Source: Bacteroidota bacterium
GTDB lineage: Bacteria; Bacteroidota; Rhodothermia; Balneolales; Balneolaceae
Assembly (NCBI GenBank): GCA_027621355.1
Contig: JAQCBZ010000005.1
Span: forward strand, 22,192 to 86,191
DNA length: 64,000 nt
Direction of reading: 5' to 3'
Position 1 is the stretch's first letter. Each line of letters starts with the position of its first letter. Below the pieces are notes generated by a model. It was given only the letters and a program-made list of their open reading frames with translations. It did no database searches and was not told the origin of the DNA. A program made the translations under genes and the position numbers. Positions 33,985 to 45,431 of the stretch are shown here, in pieces.

Positions 33985-36900
33985 CTATTCCTCAGCCGCT
34001 CCTTCTTTTCCTTTAACATCCGTTGGTGCAACAGACTCATCGCCAGATGCAATCTCATCAAGAGTCGTATCGAGTGTTGAGATCGGTGATATAGCTTCCA
34101 TCTCCGTTTTCGATCGTACAATGAGATTGTTGTATCGACGCAATCCAGTTCCTGCAGGTACTTTGTGACCTACAATCACATTTTCCTTCAGACCTAGTAA
34201 ATAGTCTCTCTTCGCTTCAATCGCAGCTTGAGTTAACACCTTCGTTGTTTCCTGGAATGAGGCGGCAGACAACCAGCTATCGGTAGACAGCGATGCACGG
34301 GTGATGCCAAGAAGTATCGGTCTCGAAATCGCAGGTTGCGCTTCGTGGAATTCCAATTCTTTCTTGTTTTCCTTGATCAACTCATTGTTGAGTTCGCGAG
34401 CTTCGCGACGATCCAGTAGCGCACCTCGAGAGAGTTCACTATCCCCTGGGTCATCGACAACAACCTTGCCAATCAACTCATCATTTTTACGATTGAGCTC
34501 AAAGCGGTCTACTTTGTCCTCTTCTAGATAGTGCGTGTCGCCAGAATCGGTCACTTCAACTTTCTGCATCATCGTGCGAACAATCACCTCGATATGCTTA
34601 TCGTTGATGTTTACCCCTTGGAGGCGATAAACTTCCTGAATCTCATTCACTAAGTAGGACTGTACTGCAAATGGACCCGAAATGTTTAGGATTTCCTGAG
34701 CTGGAATGGTTCCATCAGAAAGTGGGTCTCCAGCACGAACAAAATCATTTTCCTGAACAAGAATGTGCTTGGACAAGGAGATAAGATATTTCTTCACATC
34801 TTCTGGATCATCGCTCTCTTTCGGACGAACAATGACTTCTTGTGATCCACGCTTACGAGCGCCCATCTGAACGATACCATCAATTTCAGAAACCACAGCT
34901 GGATCCGAAGGACTTCGTGCTTCGAACAATTCCGTCACACGAGGTAGACCCGCGGTAATATCTTTCGATTTTGAGGTTGCTCGTGGAATCTTTGCAAGAA
35001 CCTGACCCGCTGATACCTTCTCTCCATCATCAACGACAATATGCGTATCGACAGGTAGCGTAGCTTCGCGAGTGTTGCCTTTACCCCCATTCACTACAAT
35101 GGTCGGGACAAGATTCTTTTCACGATGCTCTACGATCACTTTTTCACGGTGACCCGTTTGCTGATCGGTATCTTCGCGATAGGTGACATCGGCGAGAATA
35201 TCTTTGTATTCAATCTTTCCGTCGATTTCACTGTAGATCAAGGCATTGTAAGGGTCCCACTTGCACAGAGGCATTCCCTTTTGAACCATATCGCCATCTT
35301 CTACCATGATTTCAGAGCCATACGGAACATTATACGACGCGAGAACCTTCCCATCATCGGCAAGGAGTCGAATCTCACCCGCACGGCTAAGTACAACGCT
35401 AGTCACATCTTCACCGTCATCATACTCTACAACGCGGACATTCTCGAACTCTATCTTCCCATCAAACTTCGCCCTGTGAGTAGAATCGGCTTCCATACGA
35501 GAAGCTGTACCCCCAACGTGGAAGGTTCTGAGTGTTAGCTGTGTACCAGGCTCACCAATGGATTGAGCAGCAATAACCCCTACGGCTTCACCAAGCTGAA
35601 CCATACGGTTTCTCGTCAAGTCGCGACCATAGCACTTAGCGCAAACACCACGTTCTGCTTCACACGTTAATACGGAACGAATGTCAACTTCCTCGATGGA
35701 CGTTTCGGCAATCTTCCGAGCAATTTTCTCTTCAATGAGTTCATTTGCCTCACAAAGCACATCATTTGTGAGTGGGTCACGAATCTCTTCAATAGATACA
35801 CGACCTAGAATACGATCTTCAAGTCGCTCGATAATATCCTCGTTATCCTTGAGGGCTTTCATCGTAATGCCACGAAGCGTACCACAATCCAACTCGTTGA
35901 TGATCACGTCTTGGGCTACATCCACAAGTCGACGCGTCAAATACCCTGCATCAGCTGTTTTAAGAGCTGTATCGGCAAGACCTTTCCGCGCGCCGTGTGT
36001 TGAGATGAAGTACTCAAGAACCGTTAGACCTTCACGAAAAGAGGAAAGAATAGGGTTTTCAATCACCTCATTTCCTTGTTGAAGAGACGATTTCTGAGGC
36101 TTAGCCATCAATCCACGCATCCCACCAAGCTGACGAATCTGCTCTTTAGAACCACGGGCCCCAGAGTCGGCCATCATAAAGACAGGATTGAACCCATCAC
36201 GGTCATCTGCCAGAGATTGGAATAGAACCTCAGAGACACGGTTTGTCGTCGAGGTCCACTTATCGATCACCTGGTTGTAGCGCTCATTGTCAGTAATAAA
36301 GCCCATTTCATAACGCTCTTGAATCTCACTGACCTCTTTTTGTGCGCCTTCAATAAGCTGACGCTTGGCATCTGGGATAATGATATCTGTAAGGTTGAAC
36401 GAGAGTCCTCCACGAGTCGCTTGCTCAAACCCAAGATTTTTCATGTTATCCAAGAACTCAGCTGTCTTTTGTGTTCCTGCTACGGCCACAATCTCTCCGA
36501 TGAGTACACGTAACTGTTTCTTGCCAAGGGTCTTGTTGATGAAGCCCATTTCTGGAGGGACAATCTCATTGAACAAGACACGACCTGTGGTGGTTTTGAC
36601 TACTTCTGTCTGGACGCTACCATCTTCGGCAGGGACCATTGGAACACGGGCATTAATCTTGGCATGCAAATCGATATGACCTTGGTCATATGCAATACGA
36701 ACCTCGTCCATTCCTGAGAATGTTTTGCCCTCACCTTTGAGTCCATTCCCCATTTTGGTGAGGTAGTAGATACCCAAAATCATATCCTGAGAAGGTACCG
36801 CAATCGGCCCCCCATTTGCAGGACTTAAGATGTTGTGAGAACCCAACATTAAGATGCTTGCCTCAAGAACCGCATCTTGACTTAATGGAAGGTGAACTGC

Positions 36901-38349
36901 CATTTGGTCACCATCAAAGTCGGCGTTGAATGCAGTACAGGCAAGAGGGTGTAGACGGATAGCGCGATCCTCAATCAAAACTGGCTGGAAGGCCTGAATT
37001 CCAAGTCTGTGAAGGGTGGGAGCACGGTTTAGAAGAACAGGATGTCCTTTGATCACGTTCTCGAGGACTTCATAAACCACCGCGTCGCGACGATCCACGA
37101 CTTTTTTGGCGCTCTTGACGGTTTTGACATACCCACGCTCAATCAAGCGACGAATCACAAACGGCTTGTAAAGTTCGACCGCCATCTCTTTGGGAAGACC
37201 ACACTCATGCAGCTTCAACTCAGGGCCGACCACAATCACGGATCGACCAGAATAATCAACACGCTTTCCAAGCAGGTTTTGACGGAAACGCCCACTTTTC
37301 CCTTTGAGCATATCGCTCAAAGATTTGAGTGCACGATTGTTGTTTCGAATCGCATTGACTTTCTTCGAGTTGTCGTAGAGCGAATCGACTGACTCTTGGA
37401 GCATCCGCTTTTCATTACGAAGAATAACCGCGGGCGCTTTGATCTCGATGAGTCGCTTGAGGCGATTATTTCGGATAATCACTCGACGATATAAGTCATT
37501 CAAATCTGACGTTGCAAAACGGCCCCCTTCAAGAGGAACAAGAGGTCTTAACTCTGGTGGAATGACTGGAAGAACACGTTGAACCATCCACTCGGGGCGA
37601 TTCTCTGTATGCTCATTACCAGAACGGAAGGACTCAACAACTTGAAGCTCTTTAAGAAGTTTTTTCTTCTTCATCTGAGACTTCTCGCTCTTGACCAACT
37701 CTTTCAACTCGTAGGCGCGGCTGTTGAGATCAATTCTGGCTAATAATGCCTCGATGGCATCCGCTCCTTCCTTGACAATAAACTTGTCAGGGTCGGAATC
37801 TTCCAACATTTGATTATCCTCTGGCAACGAATCCAAGATTTCGTACTTCGTTTCTTCAGAAATCATGTCCCCTACTTTGACACCTGCAATGTCCTTGGCC
37901 GCACCTGGCTGGGTTACGACAAAGGTCTCGTAGTAGACAATTCGCTCAAGATTTTTGGAACTGAGGCCAAGTAGATAGGCAATCTTGTTAGGTAAAGATT
38001 TGAAGTACCAAATGTGAACAACTGGAACTACCAACTCAATGTGGCCCATGCGCTCACGTCGAACAGCTTTGCGTGTTACTTCGACACCACAACGATCACA
38101 TACAATACCTTTGTATCGAATACGCTTGTATTTGCCGCAGTGACATTCGTAGTCCTTTACAGGGCCAAAGATTTTCTCACAGAACAAACCATCCATTTCA
38201 GGCTTGAATGTTCTGTAGTTGATCGTTTCTGGGGTCTTTATCTCACCATTGGATTTTTCCATGATGCTCTCGTCAGATGCTAACGAGACACCAATGCTTT
38301 GAAAATCCTTCGTGATGTTGAGACTTTGATTTGGGATTAAATTTTCCAA
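33985..38349 (-). CDS. rpoC: RNA polymerase beta' subunit
   Basis: A 1454-residue largest RNA polymerase subunit. The N-terminal zinc motif ([20 protein letters not shown], near residues 68-90), the catalytic NADFDGD (475-481), and the second zinc site (LDCGT plus [15 protein letters not shown]) are all intact. The bridge helix and trigger loop regions follow the normal order. The start is a TTG (MENLIPNQ) supported by the strong Shine-Dalgarno GGAGG at 38357-38361, seven bases away. The C-terminus ends in a short acidic tail. It lies 34 bases after rpoB at the end of the ribosomal/RNA polymerase block and carries no inteins. Confidence 0.98.
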   Translation of the reverse strand: MENLIPNQSLNITKDFQSIGVSLASDESIMEKSNGEIKTPETINYRTFKPEMDGLFCEKIFGPVKDYECHCGKYKRIRYKGIVCDRCGVEVTRKAVRRERMGHIELVVPVVHIWYFKSLPNKIAYLLGLSSKNLERIVYYETFVVTQPGAAKDIAGVKVGDMISEETKYEILDSLPEDNQMLEDSDPDKFIVKEGADAIEALLARIDLNSRAYELKELVKSEKSQMKKKKLLKELQVVESFRSGNEHTENRPEWMVQRVLPVIPPELRPLVPLEGGRFATSDLNDLYRRVIIRNNRLKRLIEIKAPAVILRNEKRMLQESVDSLYDNSKKVNAIRNNNRALKSLSDMLKGKSGRFRQNLLGKRVDYSGRSVIVVGPELKLHECGLPKEMAVELYKPFVIRRLIERGYVKTVKSAKKVVDRRDAVVYEVLENVIKGHPVLLNRAPTLHRLGIQAFQPVLIEDRAIRLHPLACTAFNADFDGDQMAVHLPLSQDAVLEASILMLGSHNILSPANGGPIAVPSQDMILGIYYLTKMGNGLKGEGKTFSGMDEVRIAYDQGHIDLHAKINARVPMVPAEDGSVQTEVVKTTTGRVLFNEIVPPEMGFINKTLGKKQLRVLIGEIVAVAGTQKTAEFLDNMKNLGFEQATRGGLSFNLTDIIIPDAKRQLIEGAQKEVSEIQERYEMGFITDNERYNQVIDKWTSTTNRVSEVLFQSLADDRDGFNPVFMMADSGARGSKEQIRQLGGMRGLMAKPQKSSLQQGNEVIENPILSSFREGLTVLEYFISTHGARKGLADTALKTADAGYLTRRLVDVAQDVIINELDCGTLRGITMKALKDNEDIIERLEDRILGRVSIEEIRDPLTNDVLCEANELIEEKIARKIAETSIEEVDIRSVLTCEAERGVCAKCYGRDLTRNRMVQLGEAVGVIAAQSIGEPGTQLTLRTFHVGGTASRMEADSTHRAKFDGKIEFENVRVVEYDDGEDVTSVVLSRAGEIRLLADDGKVLASYNVPYGSEIMVEDGDMVQKGMPLCKWDPYNALIYSEIDGKIEYKDILADVTYREDTDQQTGHREKVIVEHREKNLVPTIVVNGGKGNTREATLPVDTHIVVDDGEKVSAGQVLAKIPRATSKSKDITAGLPRVTELFEARSPSDPAVVSEIDGIVQMGARKRGSQEVIVRPKESDDPEDVKKYLISLSKHILVQENDFVRAGDPLSDGTIPAQEILNISGPFAVQSYLVNEIQEVYRLQGVNINDKHIEVIVRTMMQKVEVTDSGDTHYLEEDKVDRFELNRKNDELIGKVVVDDPGDSELSRGALLDRREARELNNELIKENKKELEFHEAQPAISRPILLGITRASLSTDSWLSAASFQETTKVLTQAAIEAKRDYLLGLKENVIVGHKVPAGTGLRRYNNLIVRSKTEMEAISPISTLDTTLDEIASGDESVAPTDVKGKEGAAEE

Positions 38350-38356
38350 GTGGATT

Positions 38357-38361
38357 CCTCC
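38357..38361 (-). promoter_or_regulatory. Shine-Dalgarno of rpoC that fixes a TTG start
   Basis: GGAGG on the minus strand, seven bases upstream of the TTG start codon of rpoC at 38349. It is the clearest ribosome-binding site I see in the window and supports TTG initiation. Confidence 0.8.
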
Positions 38362-38383
38362 GTGTTTTCGGATGTTCTATCGA

Positions 38384-41300
38384 TTACTCAACATGAATTT
38401 CTAGTCCAAGTCCTATCAGCTCGCGCAACAGTACTTTGAACGACTCTGGCACATCACCTTGTGGGAGATTCTCTCCTTTCACAATCGCCTCGTAGATTTT
38501 CGCACGACCTTTGACGTCATCAGATTTCACCGTCAACATCTCTTTAAGGACATTTGAAGCACCATAGGCATACAGTGCCCACACTTCCATCTCTCCAAGA
38601 CGCTGACCCCCAAATTGAGCTTTACCGCCCAATGGTTGTTGCGTAATGAGTGAGTATGGACCAATCGAGCGAGCATGCATCTTGTCTTGAACCAAGTGGT
38701 TCAGCTTCAGCATGTAGATCACTCCAACGGTTGTCGGCTGTGCAAATCGCTCTCCAGTACGGCCATCGATCAACGTGACGCGGCCATCTTCTGGAAGGCC
38801 TGCTTCTTTCATTTTATCCTGAACCTGTTCGAATGTAGCACCGTCAAATACAGGAGAAGCAAACTTGACACCAAGCTCTTTTCCTGCCCATCCAAGAATG
38901 GTTTCATAAATCTGACCAAGGTTCATTCGCGAAGGTACCCCAAGCGGATTGAGCAAGATGTCGACAGGTGTGCCATCTTCGAGGAATGGCATGTCTTCCA
39001 TCGGAACAATTTTAGCCACAACCCCTTTATTTCCGTGACGACCCGCCATCTTATCACCTACCTGAAGCTTACGCTTTTTGGCTACGTAGACTTTCGCTTT
39101 TTTGATAATACCCGGTGGCAATTCATCCCCAACAGAAATTTGATACACATGTTTCTTGTGTTGTGAATCTAATCCACGACGCTTATCGCGATAGTTTTTG
39201 AACAAGAGCTGTACATTTTTGACCACTTCCTCATCCGTTGCCCAATCGATATTCTCGTTGATTGTCATTGGATCGAGTTTTTCAAAAGCAGACTTCTTGT
39301 ACTTCTCCCCTTTTGCGATGAGTTCCACCAAGGAGTAGTTGAATACACCCGGTGAGGTCTTGTCACGTAGAAGGGTGTAGATTTTGTCAGCCCATTGCTG
39401 GTTTAACTCACTAACCTCATCCTCATAACGCTTTGACTCATCTTCAAGACGTTTTTTCTCTTCCTTGCGAGACACAAGCTCATCACGCTTACGACTAAAC
39501 ATTTGCGTTTTGATGACCACCCCTGAAACTCCAGGAGGTGTACGCAAGGATGCATCTTTGACATCGCCAGCTTTGTCACCAAAAATGGCACGGAGTAGCT
39601 TTTCTTCTGGAGTTGGATCAGACTCACCTTTGGGCGTGATCTTACCGACTAAGATATCACCAGAATGTACTGTCGCACCAACACGAATCAACCCTTCTTC
39701 GTTGATGTCGGCCGTCGCCTCCTCACTTACGTTGGGAATCTCACGAGTTAACTCTTCTTCACCACGTTTCGTATCACGAACTTGTTGCTCAAACTCGGCA
39801 ATGTGAATCGACGTATAGACATCATCCTGAACAATACGCTCACTTACGATAATGGCATCCTCGAAGTTGTATCCACGCCATGGCATGAACGCAACAAGAA
39901 GATTTCGTCCAAGCGCAAGCTCACCGTTATCCGTAGAGTATCCATCGGCGAGGGTTTGTCCCTCCACAACTTTATCACCTACTTTTACAACAGGTCTTTG
40001 ATTAACCGTTGTATCCTGGTTGCTTCGCTCAAACTTCGTAAGAATGTAACTCTTCACACCACCATCGAAGTAGCACACTTCTTCTTGTTTGCCGCGGTTG
40101 TACCGTACACGAATCTCCGTTCCACTTACATACACAACTTCACCGTTGCCTTCAGAAGTTATAATGGCACGTGAGTCTTTCGCCGCACGACGCTCAAGGC
40201 CCGTTCCAACAATTGGGGAGTCTGGGCGTAGTAAGGGTACACCTTGACGCTGCATGTTTGAACCCATCAACGCACGGTTGGCATCATCATGCTCGATGAA
40301 AGGAATCAAAGCGGCAGCGAGAGACGTAATCTGGTTGGTTGCTACGTCCATGTACTCAACTTCCTCAGGCTTCGCGAGACCGACGTTGGAGTCGCGAAAA
40401 CGAGAGAAAATTGAGTCATTCTCAAAGGTACCGTCAGTAGTTAGTGGGGCATTGGCCTGTGCAATCACCGTTTCGTCTTCCTGCTCAGCAGCTAGGTAGT
40501 CAATCGATTTGGTGACTTTTCCACCCGTTACCTTGCGGTAAGGAGTTTCGATAAAGCCAAAATCGTTGACCTTTGCATGAATACATAGCGATGAAATCAG
40601 TCCAATATTTGGACCCTCAGGTGTCTCAATGGGGCAAAGTCGCCCATAATGCGTGTAGTGAACGTCACGAACCTCAAATCCAGCGCGCTCTCTGGTTAGA
40701 CCCCCTGGGCCGAGAGCAGACATCCGACGCTTGTGAGTAATCTCTGCCAGTGGATTCGTTTGATCCATAAACTGCGAGAGCTGATTGGTACCAAAGAATG
40801 TATTAATCACACTAGATACCGTACGGGCATTCACAAGATCTTGAGGAGTGAGCTGTTCCGCATCACGAGAGCTCATACGCTCACGAATGGTGCGTGCCAT
40901 ACGCGCTAGACCAATCGCAAATTGCTGGCCAAGCTGCTCACCCACGGTTCGGACACGTCGATTACTCAGGTGATCAATGTCATCCACCTGAGACTTCATG
41001 TCCTTGAGGCGAATAAGCTCTTTGATGATCGTGATAATGTCCTCTTTGGTGAGGTATTGAATCTCTTGATCAATATCTAGTTTTAGACGCTTATTGAGTC
41101 GATAACGACCTACTTCACCGAGGTCATATTTTTTATCGCTAAAGAATAATCTTTCTAGAACTTGACGTGCCGTTTCTTTATCCGGCATTTCACCCGCACG
41201 GATTTGCTTGTAGACCTCTGCAAGTGCTGTTTCTTCATTCCAAGTCGGATCTTTGCGAAGCGTATTGTAAATCACGGAGCGATCAGACTGCTCAGGATTG

Positions 41301-42199
41301 ATGGTTTGCACCAATGCAGATTGAAGGCCGCGCTCTTTGAATAATTCAAAGTCGTCCTCCGTGAGTATATGATCACGGTCGAGGACAACCACTTCTTCGG
41401 TAATCGTAGAAATCTCACCGGTCTCCTCATCGGTCACTTCTTTTTCAACCTGATCCAAAATCTTTGTTGCTAGCTGGCGACCTACAACCCGTTCTGTAAA
41501 GAGTTTCTTATTCTTAAACTCCACTTTTTCGGAGAGATCAAACATACCTAGAAGCTCTTCGTCTTCAGAAAATCCTAATGCACGTAGTAATGTCGTCGCT
41601 GTAATCTTCTTCTTGCGATCGATGTACGCCCACAGGACATCACGGATATCCGTCGTGAACTCAATCCACGATCCTTTGAATGGAATGACACGTGCAGAAT
41701 AGAGTTGGGTGCCGTTCGGGTGGAGACTTTGTCCAAAAAAGACCCCAGGCGAGCGGTGAAGCTGACTCACAATCACACGCTCAGCTCCATTAATGATGAA
41801 CGTCCCTTGACGCGTCATCCATGGTAAGTCGCCCAAAAATACTTCCTGCTCAATGACCTCCTCGGGCTCATCGGTATCACCTAGTGTAGACAAACGAAGC
41901 TTTGCCTTCAAAGGTACAGCGTATGTTAAGCCGCGCTCTTGGCACTCTTTTAGTGAGTACTTTGGCGTCTCAACAGTATAGTATAAGAAGTCCAGTCGAT
42001 GGGTCTCTTTGGAGTCCACAATCGGGAAATTCTCATTAAATATCCTTTGTAAACCTTGATTTAAGCGGTCTGAAGGCGCAATATCTAGCTGTGCAAAGGT
42101 TTCGAAGCTAGCGAGCTGGATATCCAAAAAGTCTGGGTAATCAACAACGGTTTGTGTACGGCCGAAACTTAGACGCTCTGTGAATGGGATTTTCTCCAT
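38384..42199 (-). CDS. rpoB: RNA polymerase beta subunit
   Basis: A 1271-residue beta subunit. The rifampicin-pocket block FFGTNQLSQFMDQTNPLAEITHKRR is close to E. coli and keeps the usual sensitive residues, so no resistance substitution is evident. The GDKMAGRHGNKGVVAKIVP motif near the active site and the C-terminal QFGGQRLGEMEVWALYAYG block that contacts beta' are present. The start ATG at 42199 gives MEKIPFTERLSFGR, the family N-terminus. A lineage-type insertion or length variation cannot be judged without an alignment. It is preceded by an intercistronic region with two hairpins. Confidence 0.98.
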   Translation of the reverse strand: MEKIPFTERLSFGRTQTVVDYPDFLDIQLASFETFAQLDIAPSDRLNQGLQRIFNENFPIVDSKETHRLDFLYYTVETPKYSLKECQERGLTYAVPLKAKLRLSTLGDTDEPEEVIEQEVFLGDLPWMTRQGTFIINGAERVIVSQLHRSPGVFFGQSLHPNGTQLYSARVIPFKGSWIEFTTDIRDVLWAYIDRKKKITATTLLRALGFSEDEELLGMFDLSEKVEFKNKKLFTERVVGRQLATKILDQVEKEVTDEETGEISTITEEVVVLDRDHILTEDDFELFKERGLQSALVQTINPEQSDRSVIYNTLRKDPTWNEETALAEVYKQIRAGEMPDKETARQVLERLFFSDKKYDLGEVGRYRLNKRLKLDIDQEIQYLTKEDIITIIKELIRLKDMKSQVDDIDHLSNRRVRTVGEQLGQQFAIGLARMARTIRERMSSRDAEQLTPQDLVNARTVSSVINTFFGTNQLSQFMDQTNPLAEITHKRRMSALGPGGLTRERAGFEVRDVHYTHYGRLCPIETPEGPNIGLISSLCIHAKVNDFGFIETPYRKVTGGKVTKSIDYLAAEQEDETVIAQANAPLTTDGTFENDSIFSRFRDSNVGLAKPEEVEYMDVATNQITSLAAALIPFIEHDDANRALMGSNMQRQGVPLLRPDSPIVGTGLERRAAKDSRAIITSEGNGEVVYVSGTEIRVRYNRGKQEEVCYFDGGVKSYILTKFERSNQDTTVNQRPVVKVGDKVVEGQTLADGYSTDNGELALGRNLLVAFMPWRGYNFEDAIIVSERIVQDDVYTSIHIAEFEQQVRDTKRGEEELTREIPNVSEEATADINEEGLIRVGATVHSGDILVGKITPKGESDPTPEEKLLRAIFGDKAGDVKDASLRTPPGVSGVVIKTQMFSRKRDELVSRKEEKKRLEDESKRYEDEVSELNQQWADKIYTLLRDKTSPGVFNYSLVELIAKGEKYKKSAFEKLDPMTINENIDWATDEEVVKNVQLLFKNYRDKRRGLDSQHKKHVYQISVGDELPPGIIKKAKVYVAKKRKLQVGDKMAGRHGNKGVVAKIVPMEDMPFLEDGTPVDILLNPLGVPSRMNLGQIYETILGWAGKELGVKFASPVFDGATFEQVQDKMKEAGLPEDGRVTLIDGRTGERFAQPTTVGVIYMLKLNHLVQDKMHARSIGPYSLITQQPLGGKAQFGGQRLGEMEVWALYAYGASNVLKEMLTVKSDDVKGRAKIYEAIVKGENLPQGDVPESFKVLLRELIGLGLEIHVE

Positions 42200-42251
42200 A
42201 GACTCTGTGGGTGGGCAACCCTTTGGTTTGGGTGATTTACGATCTAATCTA

Positions 42252-42320
42252 TGTATTCACGTTCAGATGAATACAAGGTCCATAGACAAGGATAGCCAAC
42301 CACGTTTCTGCGGTTGGCTA
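42252..42320 (-). promoter_or_regulatory. Two hairpins in the rplL-rpoB gap
   Basis: The 144-base gap between rplL and rpoB holds two stem-loops. The first on the transcript is TAGCCAACC/GGTTGGCTA (42320-42293, nine pairs), the second TGTATTCA/TGAATACA (42275-42252, eight pairs). Neither is followed by a U-run, so they are not simple terminators. Their place matches the attenuator and RNase III processing region between rplL and rpoB in E. coli. Confidence 0.55.
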
Positions 42321-42343
42321 CACCCTTTCTATAGTTTTAAAAC

Positions 42344-42724
42344 TTACTTAAGCTCGACTTCAGCGCCAGCTTCTTCAAGTTTTGCTTTTATGGCTTCGGC
42401 TTCATCCTTAGCAACTGCCTCTTTGAGGGTGCCAGGAGCGCCATCCACTAGATCTTTGGCTTCTTTCAGCCCAAGACCTGTGATGCCACGAACTTCTTTA
42501 ATCACAGCAATTTTGTTACCGCCTGCTGCTTTGAGCACAACATCAAATTCGCTCTTCTCTTCTGCCGCACCCGCGTCTCCGCCGCCAGTAGGGCCAGCAA
42601 CAGCAACTGCAGCAGCAGCCGCAGGCTTGATGCCATATTCGTCTTCTAGAACTTGTGCAAGTTCATTTGCTTCTTTGATGGTAAGGTTTACTAGCTGCTC
42701 TGCTAGGTCTTTTACGTCCGCCAT
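42344..42724 (-). CDS. rplL: Ribosomal protein bL12 (L7/L12)
   Basis: Stalk protein of 126 residues that recruits elongation factors. The N-terminal dimerisation helix ([27 protein letters not shown]), an Ala/Gly-rich hinge ([15 protein letters not shown]) and the C-terminal globular domain with [23 protein letters not shown] and [15 protein letters not shown] are all present. It is acidic as expected. It lies 36 bases downstream of rplJ. Confidence 0.97.
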   Translation of the reverse strand: MADVKDLAEQLVNLTIKEANELAQVLEDEYGIKPAAAAAVAVAGPTGGGDAGAAEEKSEFDVVLKAAGGNKIAVIKEVRGITGLGLKEAKDLVDGAPGTLKEAVAKDEAEAIKAKLEEAGAEVELK

Positions 42725-42760
42725 GGTTTATCTCCGTGAGTCGTTTTGTTTGAAATTGGT

Positions 42761-43285
42761 TTAGGATTCTGCTTTTTCAGCAATGGTGCTAAGAGCGCTT
42801 GCAATCGTACGTCCAGGGGATTGAATTGCTCCCACTACATTTGATATCGGTGCAGTCAACAAGCCCATGATATCGCCGATAATCTCCGTACGGCTTTTCA
42901 GGGATGCGAGTGTCTCGAGTTGAGAATCGTCATAAAGAACTCCATCAATGATCGCAGCCTTAAATGCTGGCTTTTCTGATGCTTTGAATGATTCCTTTAT
43001 CACTTTGGCTGGTGCAGCCAAATCCTCTTGGACAAATGCGAAGGCATTTTGCTCTTCTAGATGATCGTAAATGGCTTCATAGCCACCTACTTCATCCATA
43101 GCACGCTTAAGCAGGGTGTTTTTAAAGACTTTGTAGTTGACACCTTTCTCTCTGAACTTGGTGCGTAATGCTGTGAGTTCATCCACAGACATATTTGTGT
43201 AGTTGGTTACATACACAGCACCAGCGTCCTTTAGGAGCTCGGTAATCTCACTGACAACTTCCTTTTTTTGTTCCAGCGTAGGCAT
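42761..43285 (-). CDS. rplJ: Ribosomal protein uL10
   Basis: A 174-residue base of the L7/L12 stalk. The N-terminal rRNA-binding domain has EITELLKDAGAVYVTNYTNMSVDELTALRTKFRE and NTLLKRAMDE, and the C-terminal helix that binds L12 dimers ends in ALSTIAEKAES. Only 15 bases separate it from rplA, so there is no room for the structured L10 leader that controls rplJL in many bacteria. AGGA precedes the ATG. Confidence 0.96.
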   Translation of the reverse strand: MPTLEQKKEVVSEITELLKDAGAVYVTNYTNMSVDELTALRTKFREKGVNYKVFKNTLLKRAMDEVGGYEAIYDHLEEQNAFAFVQEDLAAPAKVIKESFKASEKPAFKAAIIDGVLYDDSQLETLASLKSRTEIIGDIMGLLTAPISNVVGAIQSPGRTIASALSTIAEKAES

Positions 43286-43300
43286 GGAAGGATCCTGAGT

Positions 43301-43999
43301 TTAGAGTGATGAAATGGTTGAGCGGTTCAGTGGAATGCTTGGACCCATCGTGCTAGACATAAATGCACTTTTGATGTATGTCCCTTTTGCTGACGACGGC
43401 TTCATTTTAATGATGGTCGAAATCAACATTGCCGCATTTTCGCGAAGAGCATCCTCGTTGAAGCTTGTTTTTCCAATGGAGGTATGTAGGATGCCTGCTT
43501 TGTCGACACGGAAATCGATCTTCCCGCTTTTAAACGACTCAACAGCATCTTTTACATCCATCGTTACCGTTCCGCTTTTTGGGTTTGGCATCAGTCCACG
43601 AGGTCCGAGAACTCGGCCCAGCTTTCCTAACTTACCCATCACGTCCGGAGTGGCGATGATCACGTCGATCTCAGCCCACCCTTCTTCAATCTTGGCGATG
43701 TAATCGTCCAAGCCAACATGATCCGCTCCTGCTTCTGTCGCTTCTGCTTGCTTGGCTTCGTTCACCAAGGCTAGCACTCGAACAGAACGGCCCGTTCCAT
43801 GTGGAAGTGAGACTGTACCACGAACCATCTGGTCCGCATGACGAGGATCAACACCCAAGCGGATGTCTAGGTCAACAGATTCATCAAAAGAGGCAATTTT
43901 TGCCTGCTTGACAAGTTTACACGCTTGGTCAAGTGTGTATTCTGTGTCTTTATCGATGAGCTCTGATGCTTTCGCGTATTTTTTACCGCGTTTAGCCAT
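43301..43999 (-). CDS. rplA: Ribosomal protein uL1
   Basis: A 232-residue L1 stalk protein that also represses its own operon in E. coli by binding the rplK leader. [31 protein letters not shown], the [28 protein letters not shown] region and the rRNA-binding [15 protein letters not shown] motif are present. It lies 21 bases after rplK. Confidence 0.97.
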   Translation of the reverse strand: MAKRGKKYAKASELIDKDTEYTLDQACKLVKQAKIASFDESVDLDIRLGVDPRHADQMVRGTVSLPHGTGRSVRVLALVNEAKQAEATEAGADHVGLDDYIAKIEEGWAEIDVIIATPDVMGKLGKLGRVLGPRGLMPNPKSGTVTMDVKDAVESFKSGKIDFRVDKAGILHTSIGKTSFNEDALRENAAMLISTIIKMKPSSAKGTYIKSAFMSSTMGPSIPLNRSTISSL

Positions 44000-44020
44000 A
44001 TCAATGGTTAATATTAAACG

Positions 44021-44446
44021 TTATCGAACGACCCTTAGGCCCATAGATCGCGCTGTACCAGCGATCATCTCTGCAGCTTTTTCAATATCAAAGGCATTAA
44101 GATCTTCCATCTTTACTTCAGCGATCTCTTTGCACTGATCCCAGGTAACTTGACCGACTTTTGCTCGGTTTGGTTCACCAGAACCCGATTTGATTTTAGC
44201 CGCTTGCTTCAGCAAAACAGGTGCAGGGGGGGTCTTCGTCTTAAAGGAGAAGGACTTATCAGCGAAGACGGTGATTTCCACAGGGGTAATCACACCTTGT
44301 TTATCCTGAGTCGCTGCATTAAATGCCTTGCAGAACTCCATGATATTGATACCAGCCTGACCGAGTGCCGGACCTACTGGAGGTGCGGGACTGGCTTGGC
44401 CACCAGCAATCTGAAGTTTCAGGATTTTTTCAACCTTTTTTGCCAT
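44021..44446 (-). CDS. rplK: Ribosomal protein uL11
   Basis: A 141-residue protein at the GTPase centre, needed for factor binding and ppGpp signalling. [36 protein letters not shown] is the N-terminal family signature with its proline-rich helix. The C-terminal rRNA-binding domain ends [10 protein letters not shown]. It lies 75 bases downstream of nusG; this gap would be the site of an L1-binding leader, but I could not identify one. Confidence 0.97.
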   Translation of the reverse strand: MAKKVEKILKLQIAGGQASPAPPVGPALGQAGINIMEFCKAFNAATQDKQGVITPVEITVFADKSFSFKTKTPPAPVLLKQAAKIKSGSGEPNRAKVGQVTWDQCKEIAEVKMEDLNAFDIEKAAEMIAGTARSMGLRVVR

Positions 44447-44521
44447 GGGTTGCGGGATTGATTCGGTTTAGTTGTTTGCTGCGTAATAGCTCACGTATTG
44501 CATCATGGTTTTGACAGTCGC

Positions 44522-45088
44522 TCAAGCTGCGTCTTCAACTTGGTTGATATCCACCTCAACTGGAGTCTTGCGTCCAAATATGGAGACAAGTACCCGAAGC
44601 TTCAGTTTATCGGCGTTCACTTCTTGAACGGTTCCATCAAATTCTTTGAACGGTCCGTCAATTACCTTGACAAGATCGCCCTCTTTGTACTTGATATCGA
44701 CCACCACTTGGGATTCGTCGATCTCTTCTTCCGCGCGAACGCGGCTCAAAATATCATTCACCTCATGCTTCTTGAGTGGCTGAGGTGTTTTTTGACCATC
44801 CACAATGAGGAATCCCATGCAAGAGGGAGTGCTCTGGATCAAGTCATTCACTTCACTATCATAGGTCGTATTAAGCAGGATGTACCCAGGAAAGAAGTTC
44901 TTTTCTTGCTTCTTTTTCTTTCCAGCTTTGATCACAAGCACTGTCTCTGTAGGGACAAGAACCTCCTTGATTTTGTCTTCCAACCCAAGCTCTTGAATCT
45001 CATCCTGCAGATAGGCTTGGATTTTCTTCTCATGCCCCGAGAACACACGGACCACGTACCATTGATGATTTTGTACGTCTATGCTCAT
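44522..45088 (-). CDS. nusG: Transcription termination/antitermination factor NusG
   Basis: A 188-residue two-domain protein. The NGN domain binds RNA polymerase (WYVVRVFSGHEKKIQAYLQDEI and FFPGYILLN), and the C-terminal KOW domain (EGDLVKVIDGPFKEFDGTVQEVNADKLKLRV) binds Rho or S10. The start ATG overlaps the secE stop by four bases (ATGA). The family usually runs near 180 residues, so the length is ordinary. Confidence 0.97.
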   Translation of the reverse strand: MSIDVQNHQWYVVRVFSGHEKKIQAYLQDEIQELGLEDKIKEVLVPTETVLVIKAGKKKKQEKNFFPGYILLNTTYDSEVNDLIQSTPSCMGFLIVDGQKTPQPLKKHEVNDILSRVRAEEEIDESQVVVDIKYKEGDLVKVIDGPFKEFDGTVQEVNADKLKLRVLVSIFGRKTPVEVDINQVEDAA

Positions 45089-45267
45089 TGGTAAATGGCC
45101 TCTAAGATGAATGTGTAGAGCTGATCAACGCCAAAAATGAAAAGGGAGAGGATTATGGAAAATACCACAACGACAATCGTCTGATCGACGAGCTCGTTTT
45201 GAGTTGGCCAAGTGACCTTGCCCATCTCACGACGAACATCCTCTACAAAGGCTTGCACTTTATTCAT
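45085..45267 (-). CDS. secE: Preprotein translocase subunit SecE
   Basis: A 60-residue single-helix form of SecE, which clamps SecY in the inner membrane. FVEDVRREMGKVTWPTQNELVDQTIVVVVFSIILSLFIFGVDQLY contains the amphipathic KVTWP segment and one membrane helix typical of short SecE. It is followed by nusG with a four-base overlap and preceded by tRNA-Trp. Confidence 0.95.
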   Translation of the reverse strand: MNKVQAFVEDVRREMGKVTWPTQNELVDQTIVVVVFSIILSLFIFGVDQLYTFILEAIYQ

Positions 45268-45307
45268 CTACTTTGTCCTGCGCTACTGACACGCGTTTAG
45301 TTATTTG

Positions 45308-45380
<73 letters not shown>

Positions 45381-45431
45381 AAGTGCAACTTCTGGCAGGA
45401 GTCAGCCCCTAGACCAGTCGTTGCAAATTGT

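Noticed and set aside
34301..41344. Many plus-strand frames of 60-163 codons inside rpoB and rpoC
   Set aside because: They are antisense shadows of strongly conserved coding sequence with no signal for independent expression.
43286..43300. L10-type leader before rplJ
   Set aside because: Only 15 bases separate rplA and rplJ, so no leader can fit.
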